Positions 12,001-25,600 of a stretch of DNA of 64,000 bases are shown here, in pieces; the stretch's first letter is position 1, and each line of letters starts with the position of its first letter. Source of the DNA: Promerops cafer (lineage: Eukaryota > Chordata > Aves > Passeriformes > Nectariniidae); the NCBI GenBank assembly GCA_013398275.1, contig VZSE01008982.1:583672-647671 (forward strand), in the 5' to 3' direction. A program made the position numbers and the translations under genes. The notes under the pieces are model-generated. The model had not been told where the DNA came from, searched no databases, and saw nothing but the letters and a program-made list of their open reading frames with translations.

Positions 12001-15000
12001 AGTGCATTTTGTTAAAAGCTGTAGCCAAATAAAATAGACAGAGAAAAAAAAAAAAAAACTATACAGATATGTTACCATTTGAAAAAAAATGATATGTCAA
12101 GATAAGGAAAAATATTTCTTTTATGCAAATGTCATTTAATAAACTCTAAAAAGTTATATTTCTTCCACAAATGACAATTCTCCCCCGCAGCCTATTTTTC
12201 CAGATCAGATGAGTAAAAGATTTTTTTATTAACTACAGAGAAAAACTTCTGGTTTTGCTCATTAGTATCTGGTCTCAAGTCATTTAGATCTGTGCAGCTC
12301 CATGCTGAGCAAGTTGGGCGGTTTTGTGTCATATTTCAGCAGGAATTTTCAGGATTAATGGTTTTTTTTTCTTAATTCACCAAGGTAAACTTTTCAAAAA
12401 TATCTTAAGCTACTTTTACCAGCTAAACTTAGTAACCCTGGATCATCAGCCCATTAAGTTTGGATTTTTTCTTGAACTTTTTTCTTATTTTTATGTTATT
12501 TTTAAGAGAAATCAAATCAAGAAGTTTTGTTCCAACAGCCCAAATTCAGTTTCCTTCCATATAGGTGAGCTGAATCTCCACTTTTTTGTGAACTAAGAAA
12601 ACTGTTTGATGATAGGGCTAAGTCAAATTAGAAAATATTTAATCAAATGTAAGTTGATTATACAGTCTGGAATGGTCTATTTAAAGTTACAAGCTTCATA
12701 ATTTAGAAATTTATCAGGGATACTAAAATTAGTATGTCTGTGTTATGAGGTTTCTCACTAGCTATAACATTTCCCTCTCTCTTCCTGCAGTCCCATAAGT
12801 CTGTTTGAAGCATCATGCCCTGGGAAACACTGGGACATGAGAGTTGGACCTGCTTCAAAGTAAAGAGTGAAGTGACCACTGAAGTCAGGGCACTGAGGTC
12901 TGAATGCCAAACTTTTGCCAAGCAAAGTAAAACTGGAAACACCCAGTTTGTTATGTAACAACATAATCATCACAAATGTATTAATGGCATTGCATAATAA
13001 TATATTTCAGTTTAATTTTACCAAAATGGAGACCAATTGTGAGCTAAGAACATGTAATCAGATACCAGCTTTATGGATCAGTCGATTTTAGGGACAGTGA
13101 ATCAAACTGTGACATTGGCACAGCTTTTCTTACCTACAAGTCAAGAATTCAGCCTCTGATAATTTTTATGTTTCCTACCCTGGAGCTGTGCACCTGCATC
13201 TGTACAAACGCTTTATGGTTCAACGAAGGGATAGTGAGATTTGGAAGCAGGAATTTGTCATACAAGCATTCTCTAAATATTTGTCTAAAAGAACATTACA
13301 GTAATTCTTATGGCCTTTAGCAATGTAGACACAAACTGAAAGAGAGAACACATTGTCCTGCTGCTGTAGGTTTACTGTTAAAGCCTCAAACCCTTAGAGT
13401 TTCCTCAGTTTCCTTAGTTTTCTAAGAGATGAGGACATTAATGGTTCTTATCTTGTCTAAATAAAATATTGCTAATCATTGGCAAGGCATTGTTAACTAG
13501 AAATGAGAGGAAAAATTGCTGGTTGTGGGAGCAGTAGAGGATTCTGCTTTTGTGCTCCTTTCTCATGAAGGGAAAGAGAATGACAAAAAAGTCGCAGGGT
13601 TTAGGAAAAGGGCTGAAAAAATGTGCAGATGAATCAAGGAGAGATCATGGATCAAAAAAATATGTTAGTAATCTCCTCCCCTCCTTGAGTTTGAACACAT
13701 AGCACATTGAGCCCAGCCGTGGAGAGGCAAGGAAAGCCTTCAGTTTCCAAATAAAACCTACCAGCTATGGAAGAAGAAGAAACCTGGACTGCAGTCCAGG
13801 GCACTTCCCTGCTGGAGTCATTGGAAGAGGTTTGGTGGGGTTACAGAGAGCACCTGAACTGCTGCAGTGTCTGGGCCCAATCTGCAAGTCCAAAGGACTC
13901 CCAGACTTTAGCTGCTTTAGGGTTAGGTCAGCAGGTGACCAGCTGAGGGGATAATCCAAGGAAATGTGGGCAGACACTGAACTCTGACAGGCAAATCCTC
14001 TATGACTCATGAATCTGTGGCAAAATATAATTTAGAGATGCAAGGTGAAGAAAGGGAGACTATCAGGAATGGTTGCCAACGCACACTGAGAGCATGAACT
14101 TCAAAAAATTTGGCCAATAATGTGTAATTTTAAAATTTTGTCCAGGATTATTAGTCCTCCTGTACACTTTGCATTCCCATCTGGGTAAAACATTTATCAT
14201 GTGACCAATTTATGAATGCATTTTACATTAGATATAAGTAATGTCCTTTAAAAACAAAAGAGAGTTTCACATAACAAGTACAAGGTCTCCAAGAGGTGAC
14301 CTCTGTAGAACAGCTATTCCAGGCAGATCTCTGCAGGCACCTGTTTCCTCTGTACTTATCAACCTGTAAAACAGCAATGTCAGCCCAAAACCTGGAGGCA
14401 GGACTACTGGTACAAACTCTTCTTCTGAATAGAGGTGACTGCTCCATCCCATTATTTTTGTTTATAGACAGCTCAAGGCTCACATGAATATTTTCTTTTG
14501 GGTGTTTATAGCTGAGGTTTAGTATGTGTCTAAATATAGTCTAATAGTTCCTTCATCCCCAGTCTGCATCATGACATGGCAAGGCTTTTGAAGAGTAAGT
14601 AGGCCATCCAAAACAAAAGCAGAAAATTAAATTCAGCAGCCTTAATATGTGGTGTTTTCCAAAGCTTCTGTTACTTTCATGACATCTCACCAGAGCTATT
14701 TATGTCTGTGGGGAGTTAGGAAAAAGAACACATATTGTACAGAGAGCAGGGTGTTAAATTTATGCAAAGTGAAGAAGAGTGCTATCTCAAAAAATATTTA
14801 TTTCATAGTTTTTGCCTCGAGGATTGTGCTTTGTTACATCTTTAAGGAAAGAAGTGCTATATTAGCATCAGGTTTAAAATTCTTATAAATATTAAGAACA
14901 GGTTACATCTGGAACATTTATATAAAGCAGCACATCAAGCTTATCATTTTGTGTAGAAAGAAAGGAAACACCTTTACTGCACCACTGTCTATTCTTCAGC

Positions 15001-16361
15001 CAGATTTAAAAACTATAAACAAAAAATAGCTTAAAGGAAGGAGAGATGCTGAAAGGAAGCAGAAGGATGCTGCACCAGCTCTTTCAGTATTTTCTTTGCT
15101 TTTGCATGAAATATAATTCTTTTGTAAGGGATTTGAATAGTTACAGCAAAATTGTGGTAGTTCAGAGTGCAAAAGAAAATTGTCTGTATCTGCAGCAATA
15201 GGTTGCTGGTGTGCAAGCAGCTCCTGGCTCCACTTGTGTTTAAAATACTCCCTCGCAAAGGAACTTTTGCAGAAGCATTTAAGGACATGAAACAAAGAAT
15301 TTCTGTGTTAAAAACTTATACATTAAAAACCAATCTTGTCTGTGAGGATATCTAATTACAATGCATGTATCATTTTAGCAGTGGCGTGGTTTGGTCTTAA
15401 GTAGCAACTCAGCTCTTCAGGAAGGTGTTTTTAAAGGGATCTCACAGAAAAAGGCTGGCCTGAAGTGAAATAATCTCCCCCAGTCCCCCCCGCAGCCGTA
15501 TGGATGCCAATATTGTGAACTGATTACTAAAAGTGAGAGTTGGTAGGTGTCAGAGCAGAACAATTTTATTTTTATAGCTCTGATCATATGCATGTAGGCA
15601 TAATTTAACAAGAAGCAGCCAAAACAATTTCAAAACTATTAGTTGTCTAAAGTTCAGGGGGTGGGGTGGATTTTTTTTACTTATTTTCAGGAGTTAGCAT
15701 TCTCTCATATGTTCCTTTGTAAAGCTTACATTGCCAGATAAATGCTTCATGCATATTTCCTCTAGTTTCTTAAACAGAGGCAGAATTCTATGTTGAAATC
15801 AGTTTTCACTATAACTTTCTTATTATGAGACACTGAAGGTTGGATCCTGCCTCTCCAGGCATCACTCATGTGCAAGCATCTTCACCAAAAGGATGCCAGG
15901 ATGTAGCCTCTACCCAGAGAGGATGTTTCAAAATATTAAACACTAATGAATTTGGATTTCCACTTGACTCAGGCCTATTCCAGTTCTTCCCCTGATAGTC
16001 ACTTTTCTCTCAAAATTGTAGCAAAAATAAGATCCTTGCTCCTGTGTCTTACTCTCTTAATGAAATAAAAATCATAGACCCTAGATGTGCCTTTTCCAAC
16101 AGACAGTTCTCTGTATTTTGTTCTTCAAAGCCAGGATGAGGGTTCCACACCTTTCTTGGCAGTCTGGGCAGATGCCTGGCTGAAAGATAACCACCAGCAC
16201 AAACTTTAAGACTTTTGTTATGATTCAGTCTACTCAGAAACTCCCCAAATTTTCAAGCCCAACCTCTAAAGCAGTTGTCAGTTTTATACATGTACAAAGA
16301 CTGTGAGATGCTCAGCTGTCACACTGTACTGCTGGGGTTTAGTCCACTGGATTGCTCTCTC
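9044..16361. other. Long unique stretch, no gene seen
   Basis: Seven kilobases with no convincing coding frame; the 90-codon frame at 10965-11237 has no recognisable family. Short simple runs occur: (CA)6 near 9664-9676 and poly-A or poly-T runs of about 10-15 at 11589, 11641, 12044 and 12361. The interval 11560-12620 is strongly AT-rich. The CpG-rich islet at 11320-11445 is listed separately. Nothing resembles CR1, an LTR or a DNA transposon. Confidence 0.6.
11320..11445. other. Short CpG- and GC-rich islet
   Basis: About 93 bases (11320-11412) contain nine CpG dinucleotides and are dominated by G and C, while the flanks are AT-rich and nearly CpG-free. Both strands happen to be open, as is usual for GC-rich DNA. 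It is far below the usual length of a CpG-island promoter. It may be a fragment of an unrecognised GC-rich repeat, a small orphan CpG islet, or a conserved element. Confidence 0.6.
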
Positions 16362-16394
16362 TTCTTTTTTTTTTTTTTTTCTTTTTTTTTTTTG
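16362..16394. repeat. Poly-T tract
   Basis: Two runs of T separated by single C bases, about 33 bases in total. Simple homopolymer; no upstream feature on the minus strand suggests a retrocopy tail. Confidence 0.9.
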
Positions 16395-18231
16395 GATTGG
16401 TAAAGACTGGGATATGGAGGAGGGAGGTTCTTTGACTTCATCCATTTTACTTTGTATACAGTGAAAGAGGGATGTAACTAATTTTCTTCCTCCTCAACCC
16501 TGGGCTAAGGATGTAACTCAGGAGTGCCCTCAAGCTCATGAGCTGACAATGGACCTTTTCTGGCTATTCTTTGACCCTGTAACCATTTTATCTTGATATT
16601 GCTCAGACATAGAGAGCAGAATAATGCTTCATTCTTTCACAGCTCATGGTGTTTGCAGAGTTTAAACGTGGAACTATATTTTCCTGAGAATAAACAGAAG
16701 GCATAAGAAATTTTTCTCCCATCTAGTGTGTTTTGAGTTTTGTTCTCTCTGTTCACTGTGAGACCATCACCTTTTGCACTTGAAACCATTTCAGCTCATC
16801 AGTCTTAATTTTTTAAAGTTATATACATTCTTTCCCAGTTATTTTGTTTTTCTGAATATAAATGAAGAACCTCCATTATTTTTTTAAATGTTTCATCTCT
16901 TAGGAGAAGAGATAAGCCACTCAGGCTTTGTTTTAAGAATTTCAGAATCTCAGAAATGGGATAATGCTCCCTCCCTGTGTTTCTCTGTGGTACCTTTTTA
17001 AAAGCCAAACCTTTAAGCAAAAGATCAGCAGCACTCCTAATGCAGATGCAGACCTTTAGGAAGCACATCAATGCAAGCCACTGCTCTCAGGGCTTGTAGA
17101 TTTGAACCCTGTCAGAGTTTATCTGCTGTTAGCTTCAAACTGTGGTTTGACATTTCTGGTCAAGAGGGGTGCCCTTGTGAGTCCCAAGAGGGGATGAATC
17201 TGAAAAGACAGAGAGGAGCACATTGTCTCCCTACAGCAGTACACTGCCAGCCTCCACTGCAGAGGTACCTGCTACCAGCAAGACATTGCTTTGAGGGAGA
17301 TCATCACAGCATGATCTTACTTGTGCCTGCAGTAGAGAGCCGTCAAAGCACAGCAAGAAAGAGAGAGATGGCAGGAAGCATCAAAGGGGAACTGCTAAAG
17401 ACTGAATAGGAATGAAGATAAAAGCTGCAGCCAGTGTAACTCCCTTCCCAAAGGGAGGGAGCAGAAGTGCAATGTGAGAAGGAGTGGTCACAGGAGACCT
17501 CAGGGCCAAGCCATTCCTCCTGTAACGCAGCTGTTACAAAAGGCTGGGAATTCAAGTGAGAAAATCACGAGAAAATTGCTGTGGTGCACAAAAGATGCTT
17601 GTAAAACACTGCAGTCCCATGTCTCAGGGCTGCTGGCGACTGAGATACTAAACTGAGTTTTTTCCTGATTGAACAGATGAGCTGTGGACCTCAAACCCTT
17701 GAGCACTGCAAAATCCACACCTGCTTTCACGCATAATAGGATGATGACTGTGTTCAAAGCCCAGCCCATCAGGCCAGGCACATGGACCTGGAAAGGACAA
17801 GGAGATTGCTGGCAGCTCTGATCCAAGTGTTTGTCACTACAATGCTCGATTGCCTTCACTTTCTGGAGAGAAAATATAAGGATCATTTCTTGCTGGTATA
17901 AGAATGCAACCATTTGTCTTCCTCTGGTTTAGGTATCCACAAGAAAGTCATTCCCAGGAGGAACTTCTTTACTCCTTTCAGTCCATATGAAGTGAAAGCC
18001 TCAATGATCAGATCTAACTCTTGAGCCAGTCAAGAGCTCCCACCCCTCAGCTCCGCCTCTAAGACACACATCCCTCTGGCAAGGATAGAACTTAACTGGC
18101 ATCCTGCAGATGATCAAGGCCTGGAACCAAGGCTTGGTAAAGGTACTAAACATTCTCAGCTTTTGAAATGGAGATACTGTGATGGAGGTAGCTGCGAGCC
18201 AGGTCGATTGAGCTTTCAGTGACCCTCATCA
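16395..18231. other. Unique non-coding stretch, no gene seen
   Basis: Short frames on both strands at 17071-17409 and 17500-17913 overlap one another, begin without context and show no domain. I recognise no repeat family. The final bases hold the left target-site duplication of the candidate LTR that follows. Confidence 0.6.
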
Positions 18232-18703
18232 TGTCTGGGTTTGTCCAGCAATCCACAGTGGCTTAAAATTAGCAGGACAGCATCAAAGGGAGAGTTTGAA
18301 ACAAAGAAAGTTTGAATAAAGACAAAAATAACAAACTCTTACAGAGAAAATCCGATTCCAGGAGCTCAGGGTCTGTGCTCCTGCTAGAACACCCCAAAAA
18401 TGCCACGAGTCTCTTTGCTCAGCCTCTTTTGTGTAAACTGAGGCAGGATTCTTGGCACTCTGCCCAGTGAGGTTGCAGCAGGTCGGTTCAGCAGACCCTG
18501 TGAGGTGGCTTCATGCTGGCACACAGCCAAATGGGGAAAGAACTCTCTGGCTTTTAACCTTATCGGGGACACAAGGAGCAGAGCCTCACGCTGCTTCCAG
18601 CGTGAAAACCCTTGGTATACATGAGGTGCACTGCAACAATACAGTCTCTGGTCAGTTGTGCCTAAAGAGCAAGTCTCAGAAGATTTCCCATTTATAATTG
18701 CCA
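18232..18703 (-). mobile_element. Candidate solo LTR, minus strand, 5-bp TSD
   Basis: A GC-richer block of 472 bases. It starts TGTCTGGGTTTGTCC and ends ATAATTGCCA on the plus strand, so it has the TG...CA ends of a retroviral LTR. CATCA flanks it on both sides (18227-18231 and 18704-18708), a 5-bp target duplication. In the minus orientation the 3' end reads AAACCCAGACA, typical in style of avian LTR ends, and a TTAAAA TATA-like box lies at 18552-18557. I see no AATAAA in the expected place and cannot name the family. An open frame on the minus strand here (18384-18719) crosses the boundary and is not a gene. A chance duplication remains possible. Confidence 0.45.
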
Positions 18704-21700
18704 CATCATAGATGACCACCCGCTTAGATTCCTGAGTCTAGCAGGAATTTGAGCAAAGATCAGAAAGCACACCTCCTTTTGACCCTCAGCTAGAGCTTTG
18801 AATTCAGAAGACTCACAAAGAGAATTTGCTATCGATATTGGTGAGAAGCTCTCAAAATTTGCTATGGAAATTCTACTAGGCAGACTGAAGAGACTGCCTG
18901 CAGGTTTATAAACCATAATATAGATATAAATAACTCCCAGGAAAATAGATTAAAGGAGAGAGCTCAGTATGAGCACTTCAGAATCAGAGGGAACCAAGGA
19001 ATCACTGAGATGGTAAAATAAGAAACAAATAGAAATGTTTGAAAAATTTAGGGAATAGCTAAAACTCCATGGATTTGTCAGAAAATGGGTCTAAATTTAT
19101 TCAGATAACAAGGTGGACGTGCACCAAGGTGGAAGAAAGAGAAGCACATAGCTATGCTACTTTCACTTAAGCAGCCCTAACAAACAGATGCTGCTGTCAC
19201 AACAATCTGCAGAAGGTCTCCTGCTGAAAGCCTCTGTGTACTCGTTCTACAAGATGATACTGCATATTTACTGAACGTGTTGCAAAAATAAGTCACTTAG
19301 GCTGGTGCTTGAGGGCTTAGGACTCTCCTTTGCCCTGAAGTTACAGAATGTTCAACAGGAGCTGGCTGGATCTGGCTCTGTTTACAAACATGCCTGTGAG
19401 CCCGGTGGTGTTGGTGTGGACAGACACACTCAGTCAGAGGCTGGATTTGCTGTTGTCATGTGCTATGGCTTAAACTTCTAAAGATCTACTGCAAATTTAC
19501 CACCACAATGTAATTTTAGCCTGTTAACTCTGGTAGTTAAGCAGGTGAGGCAGCCCCTTTAGATGTCCCCCAAAAAGGCACCTACCTCAGGAAACAGTGT
19601 GAGCATGGGAGGTCATGGTGAGGCTGAGTAACCACCCCCAGCTGCACAATCCCTGCCTCAGACCTCTTGCAGAGATCCATTTTTCTGGTCTGTGTCTTGA
19701 AAACAGACCATTTTTCTGGTCTGTGTCTTGAATCAGAACTGTGAGTTTTACACTTTTTTTATTTAATAAGCCTGAAAATAAAATCAAAATGCACAGTCAT
19801 TTGTAAAAGAAGATTCAGGTCCTGTTAGCTCTCATCAATCTTTTCAAACTGTCTTTCTATTGAGAGCTCTTTGCTCGTATGTGCAAAAGTCAGACATAGA
19901 AAAAGGTGGATGAAAAACTGCCTCCCAAGTGCTTTTATGGCTTTGAAATTGTAGTTTATTTTTCCACCTCATTCTCCCACTTTGTGATAATCATTTTTAT
20001 CTCTTTTTCCTACATCTTTCTAACAGAATGACACCATTAATAGTTAAGCAAGTTTTCTGCTACCTATTATTCCTCTGCACTTTTTAGGGAACAACATTCA
20101 TTTAAAAATTCAAGGTGGCAACATCTATCTGTGGCTCTGTGGGGCTCAGGGATATAAACATGGACATTCCACTTTGGTTTTCAAGTTTAAGCATAATGAA
20201 ATACAGCTTATTTAGGTCTGTACACATTCTTTCTTTTTTTCCCCTTAGTTTTTCTTTTTTTTGGAGAGGAATACAGTGTCAAAACAAAACTGTTTGCCAC
20301 AGACTTCAATCTTTCCTGTTCATCTTTCAGTATTGCACATGAATTACAAGGTGTGCATCAAGGTTTTTCTGAGGTTAGCTGTCACCCTCGTATTTGAATG
20401 TCCTCTATATGATTCAGAAATCTGGTAAGGGTTAATCTAGGTCAATCTACCCATCATGAGAAAAGCTGTGGTCTTATCACAGGTTAAAACAGCAGTGAGA
20501 AACAAAAAGAAATAAATAGCAATATAGACCTTTGTTTGCTTTGGCAGGATCCTCTGTGAGGGTTTTGTCACCACCTGCTATTGCTAGTTAAAAAGCAAAT
20601 GTCCTTGTCTATACAGCTTTCTTAACTGGCATTAATAAGCTGTAATGAGATTATCTTTATTTATTAGTTTATGTATAACAGTGTGTCCCACCTATGCCAG
20701 CTTTGTGATCAGGAATAAAGCTGAAGGTTATTGTGGACAATTTCTTTATTTACTTTGTAATAAGCACAAGTCAGCTGGTGCATTTGGGGGAATTGCCATG
20801 AGGGAACAAAGTCAAACATATCAGTTTGCATTTTGCATGGAAAGAGACTCCAATGATCTTTGCCCTCCCTGGAGCATCTCACAGCCCCAGTGTGGCTCCT
20901 GGAGCCCACGGAGCTCCCTCCTGCTCAGTCAATAGACTCTTGTGCCCAGACTGCATTGCAAAACCCCAGGAGTACACAACAAAAGCAAGAACTTTCACTA
21001 GAGGACAAATCCCAGCACATGGGGTGTCATGTCAGGGAAAGAAGGTGCAGGAAAAAACAACACTCTCCTAGCCAGGTCAGTATGGTTGTAGGGAGGAAGG
21101 CCCTGACCACCTGTACAGGGACAGATTTAAAGAGGGGGATGATGTGGTCTCCCCAGACTGTTCATCTGGCAGAGCAGCTGCAGTGCTCACCAGCCCTTTA
21201 GCCTGCAAGGCACAGACCTTTACCCAAGGTGCTCAAGTTCAAAAGCTTCATAGCAAGCTGTGGTTTTCTGTGCTCCCTCCCCATCTTATCTTTATTGAGA
21301 TACCATTTCTTATAAATAAACTGCTGCATTTCTGCATTATCTTTATACTGCCAAGGATTTTGCATTGATATATGTTGGAGATGGTCTTTAAAGTAATAAT
21401 AAAATGTCTTGGCAACAGTGATTCAGAAGCAACTGGATCTGCCTTGGCACACCTCTAGTTTAAAAGATACCTCACTGCAATTAATTAGCTGGAATCTGAG
21501 AGCTTCCAGAAGGAAAGTTTTATGAGTTACCTCTTTCCTCTGGGAAGGTATCATTCAAGCCAAATCACTGTTAACTGACATATTCACTCTTGAATTCTTT
21601 CAACTCAGCATCCACCCAGACTGTTTTCTCTGTTCAGAGGAGAAGTGCCTGTGGAAAGTTATGCACTTTTATCCACTTCTTTCAGATTCTATTAATTTTA

Positions 21701-22271
21701 TGGGGTTTTTTTCTGGAAAAAGAGAGGAAAAAGTACACTTTTTGTTAATGCCACTGCTCTTGACATCGGAGTTTTCACTCTGCCTGGAGAACAGATGGAG
21801 AGCTACAATGCCAGCAGGGCAAACTTCCCTCAGCGCACAGTGCGTCTTCTTTCCCTCACTGAAGCCAGGGGAAAGAGTGTCCTGAATACCAAATGCATAA
21901 ATGGATGTGCTGGCACCACAAGCATTTCCCCACTGCTCCTCCTCAGTGGGAAACTGTGTCCACACAATTACCCACACACCAGAGTCTCCCCTCAGTAATA
22001 TCAGCAGCAGAGGAAGCTCCAGTCATCAGGGCTGGTGCTGACTTTGAGCTACCACCTCTGCCAGGAAGGTTGTCTCAGGCAGCAACTTCTGTAGCCTTCC
22101 TTTGATGCTTCTGATTTGTAGGAAACTTAGGGCTGGTTCTGAGAAGATGAGTTGGGCTTCATGCCTGTTAATCCTGCCCAGCTGGAAAGAGATTAGTGTC
22201 CTGGGAATCTCTCTTCTTTGCCTTAGGACTGCTCTGTGAGAGCCCCATGTGAAGGCAGGTGAAGAACACCC
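18704..22271. other. Unique non-coding stretch, no gene seen
   Basis: No coding or repeat signal I can support, except the 31-bp tandem repeat at 19677-19732. A slightly GC-richer patch at 20860-21200 carries overlapping frames on one strand in two phases, with no domain. Confidence 0.6.
19677..19732. repeat. 31-bp period tandem repeat, 1.8 copies
   Basis: A 25-bp word starting CCATTTTTCTGGTCTGTG occurs at 19677-19701 and again, identical, at 19708-19732, separated by six bases. Like the 40-bp duplication near the left end, it is a small exact duplication in otherwise unique DNA. Confidence 0.9.
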
Positions 22272-22613
22272 GCTGGGGTTTAACGCCAGCAGCGGCCAAG
22301 CCCTACACAGACACTCGCTCCCTGGAGTGGGATAGGAAAAGAGTCAAAGGAATAAAAGTGAGAAAACTCATGGGTTAAGTTCAACAGGTAAAACAAAATC
22401 TGTGCACAAAAGTAAAGCAACTCAAGGAATTAGTTCATCACTTCCCATGGGCAGGCAGTTGTTCAGCAGGGCTCCCTTACACCCAGCTGGGACTTGGGAA
22501 GATAAACACCTTCACTATGAACATCCCTCTTTCCTGCTTCCCCCAGCTTTATATGCTGAACATGGTCTGGGGTGTCCCAGAAAATTATCTCTATCCCTGC
22601 CAAAACCAGCACA
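22272..22613 (-). mobile_element. Avian ERV LTR, minus strand, internally deleted
   Basis: The plus strand opens CGCTGGGGTTTAACGCCAGC, runs through CACTTCCCATGGGCAGGCAG and CCCCCAGCTTTATATGCTGA, and closes CTCTATCCCTGCCAAAACCAGCACA. These are words of a very common bird LTR I recognise from memory, here in reverse. Read on the minus strand it starts TGTGCTGGTTTTGGC and has its TATA box as TATAAAG (plus-strand 22547-22553). It is about 340 bases against roughly 600 for the full-length form I remember; the missing part is U3, between the TATA region and the LTR start. The polyadenylation signal expected near 22385 appears mutated. I see no clear target duplication. No viral coding sequence is attached. 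Confidence 0.8.
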
Positions 22614-25600
22614 AGACCACTGATAGAAGGGCTGCAACCACATCCTCTTCTCCAGGAAAAGTCATTCCTCCTTGGGACACTTGTATTTGGAGAACTGGAG
22701 GGGAAGCTGAGAGAGACCTTTCTTCTTTATTGTCCTGTTGCTTCTTCTGTGATTTGTTGCAACAAGCACAAGCTGAACCATCATGGCCTGAATGGTAGCT
22801 ACATATTTTTCTCCTGACCCAGGAAAGCAAAGGCTGTGTTACTTTTGTGAAAATTTGACATTTCCTTTATCCTTCAAGGATCATTCAGGGTTCTTTAAGT
22901 TCAAGCTATGTGAGCCATAGTTGCTGAGAGATTCTTCTCTTGATAAATAGCTGTCCTCAACAGAATGATTAATCACAGTGTTGGTATTGTCACTGGTTCT
23001 TTTTCATGTTGCACACTTGCAATTGTGCTACCATTTTGCTTTGGGTATAGGATGCCTCTTTATCAAACCACGCTTTTTCCTCTAAACCCAGGGAGTACAA
23101 GATATCGTTGCATTATAAATTTTTTAATATACCCTGTTTGAAAGCAGACTGATTTCCTGTCTGACTTGCTCATCTATTACCAAGAGAGGATGAAAGTGAA
23201 GTTCTTTCTTGTTATGTAACCTTACCCTGATCTGATTATTATGCATGGAACCACATTGCAAGCTCTTCAGTATGAAAAAAGCTTGGAAAACTGTTATAGT
23301 AAACAGGGAGAAACTAAACCCATGGATTGGATTCCATCAGGAAATCTTAACTCTAAAATCCACAACACGTGGTCTGAAATGTCACACAATTAATTATCAT
23401 TTAATTTATTCAGGAACTCATTATGGGTGTGAGTGGAGATGAGCAAACTGAACAGAATTAAGCAATTCCCTTGGTTATAGACTCTATTATCAAAGAGCTC
23501 TGGACATGAACCACAGCTACCAAAATTAAGCTGGGTTTTAAATTTCCCCAAGCAACAGAGAAATGGCATTTTTTCTTCTTTATTTTACTCTTTTACCTTG
23601 AGTAACTGGAAAACTATGAAGGGTCAACAGGTAAAGAAAACATTTTCAAGCTGAAAACTAAAGATTTAATATCAAGAAAGGCCTACTTTTCCCACATCCT
23701 TGTCAGCATGCAGCCATTTATTTACCCTAGGGTTAATGAGTAAAAGTACTACTAGATGAGAGCTGGTGCTGTTCATGGTTTCTTTGCACCATATCAGAGA
23801 GGAACAGAGGAGAAAGGATGAGCATGTCCTAAATTCTGCAAAAGCAGGTGTTGGCTCTTCTCAGCTTGGCTCTGGTTCCTTGTCATTTGTCCCGAGGGGA
23901 AAAAAAAGGACAGGAAATGGAATAACTTACACTTCTCAGGGCAGTATATAAATGTCCTGGATATAATTATTTTGAAGGAGTGATGTCTCAAACCAGGGCA
24001 TGCTCCAAGTTTGATTTTAAAGTACGGAAATGTAATCAAGTGTAATCACCCCACTCTGTTACAGGTCTGTAAATGCACTCAGAAGATCTACCTGAAGAGA
24101 AGGCTCTCTGCTCTGGTCTGTAAACAGAATGGGAGACTTGATTTCAGCTTCCTTTAAAGTAAAAAAGGAACATTTCATTCACAAAATGAGGCTGGTTTTG
24201 GAACACACATTGATCAAACCAGGTTAAAATATCTCCCAGCTGGATTCATACTAGAGGTATTGATTCCATTTTCATTTTTTGATGCCTGCAGCTTTGTCAC
24301 CCACTACAGATAACTACATGTAGATGCCTGAAATTTGAGTTAGAGCCTGACTCTGAGTTGATAACAGTTCTTATCCACACCTAATGGGATAAACTAAAGC
24401 ATTTTAGCCATAAACCAACTACTAACTGATAACAGGAGCACCTGCACACCTGCAAAGAATGAGAACAGCAGTTAGGGCATGAAAAAATAACCAAATATTT
24501 CCAGCAAGATGTCTGTTCCTTCACTACAAACTATGATTTCTTGTTTGTTTGTGTTTTTTTTTACTTTGTTCAGGAGTATGATACTGAAATTGTATCATCA
24601 ATCAATTGACTTAAGAAATTATATTTTTATTACTTTTTAAATTTTGTGGAAATATTATTTCCAATTTGAATATTTGTCTCCTGATAAAATACAATTAAAT
24701 TTTTTATTTTTATTGTAGACTTTGAAAGGGAAACCTTCCTCCACAAATCAGTGAACATGCACCTGTCTTTAAATATATTGTGCCAAATATTATTATACGG
24801 ATTTTACAAACATCACCAATACAAGTGTGCCAAATCTGGATAATTAAAAAAAATAAGATAATTCTGAAAAAAAAAACAAAAAAGGGTTAAAAAAGAGAGA
24901 TGAAAATGACTACATAGTCAGAGCATAAGAGTATCTCTAGTTCTCTATTATGTCTAGTGTTTGGGTGAAATTGATTCAGAAAGATTTCTACTTCACCCTA
25001 AGAAGAGCAGGGCAACAAGGAATGGAGGTTGCAGTCTGTTTATCACACGTTATCTCTGCTGCTCCTTCCCTCTGACTCACTTCCCCTTCTTCAGATAAAA
25101 CAGCTTCCAATTCAGAAAACTACAGTCCAGGCACCATTAAAATGAAAACTTTCTATCCAACAGTTCTTCAACAAGAATTTTTTTTTGTAAAGAAATGGGG
25201 ATTTTAAAAACTCAAGCCAAATCTGGGTTTGCTTCTTGCATTGGCTTCGCCAACATCTATTCAGGAATAATCACTTATCAACAAAGCAACACTGTTCCAA
25301 CTTTTTTTTAACATCTTTTTTAATGTGCTGTAATCAATTATTGTTGTGGTTTTTTAATGTTTAATAATCAACAAAACAAAAATGCAGATTAGCAGCACCA
25401 TTTATATTTCACACAAAGTTCATACTGAATCATTGATAGGATGGAAATCTCTGAAAAACTCATCTGGTAGACTGTGGATTGCATCACAATTACTGACAAT
25501 GACTTCCCAAGCAATTTGTTTTTCCACTAGAATTTTGGTTTCTTACCCACAGTTTTTATATTGCTGTGAGCTGAATCTAAGGACAAAGGAACACATCATT

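Noticed and set aside
17500..17913. 137-codon minus-strand open frame
   Set aside because: No family recognised, no flanking exon signals; another short frame overlaps it on the plus strand.
18384..18719. 111-codon minus-strand open frame
   Set aside because: It crosses the proposed LTR boundary and target duplication and shows no domain; treated as chance within the candidate LTR.
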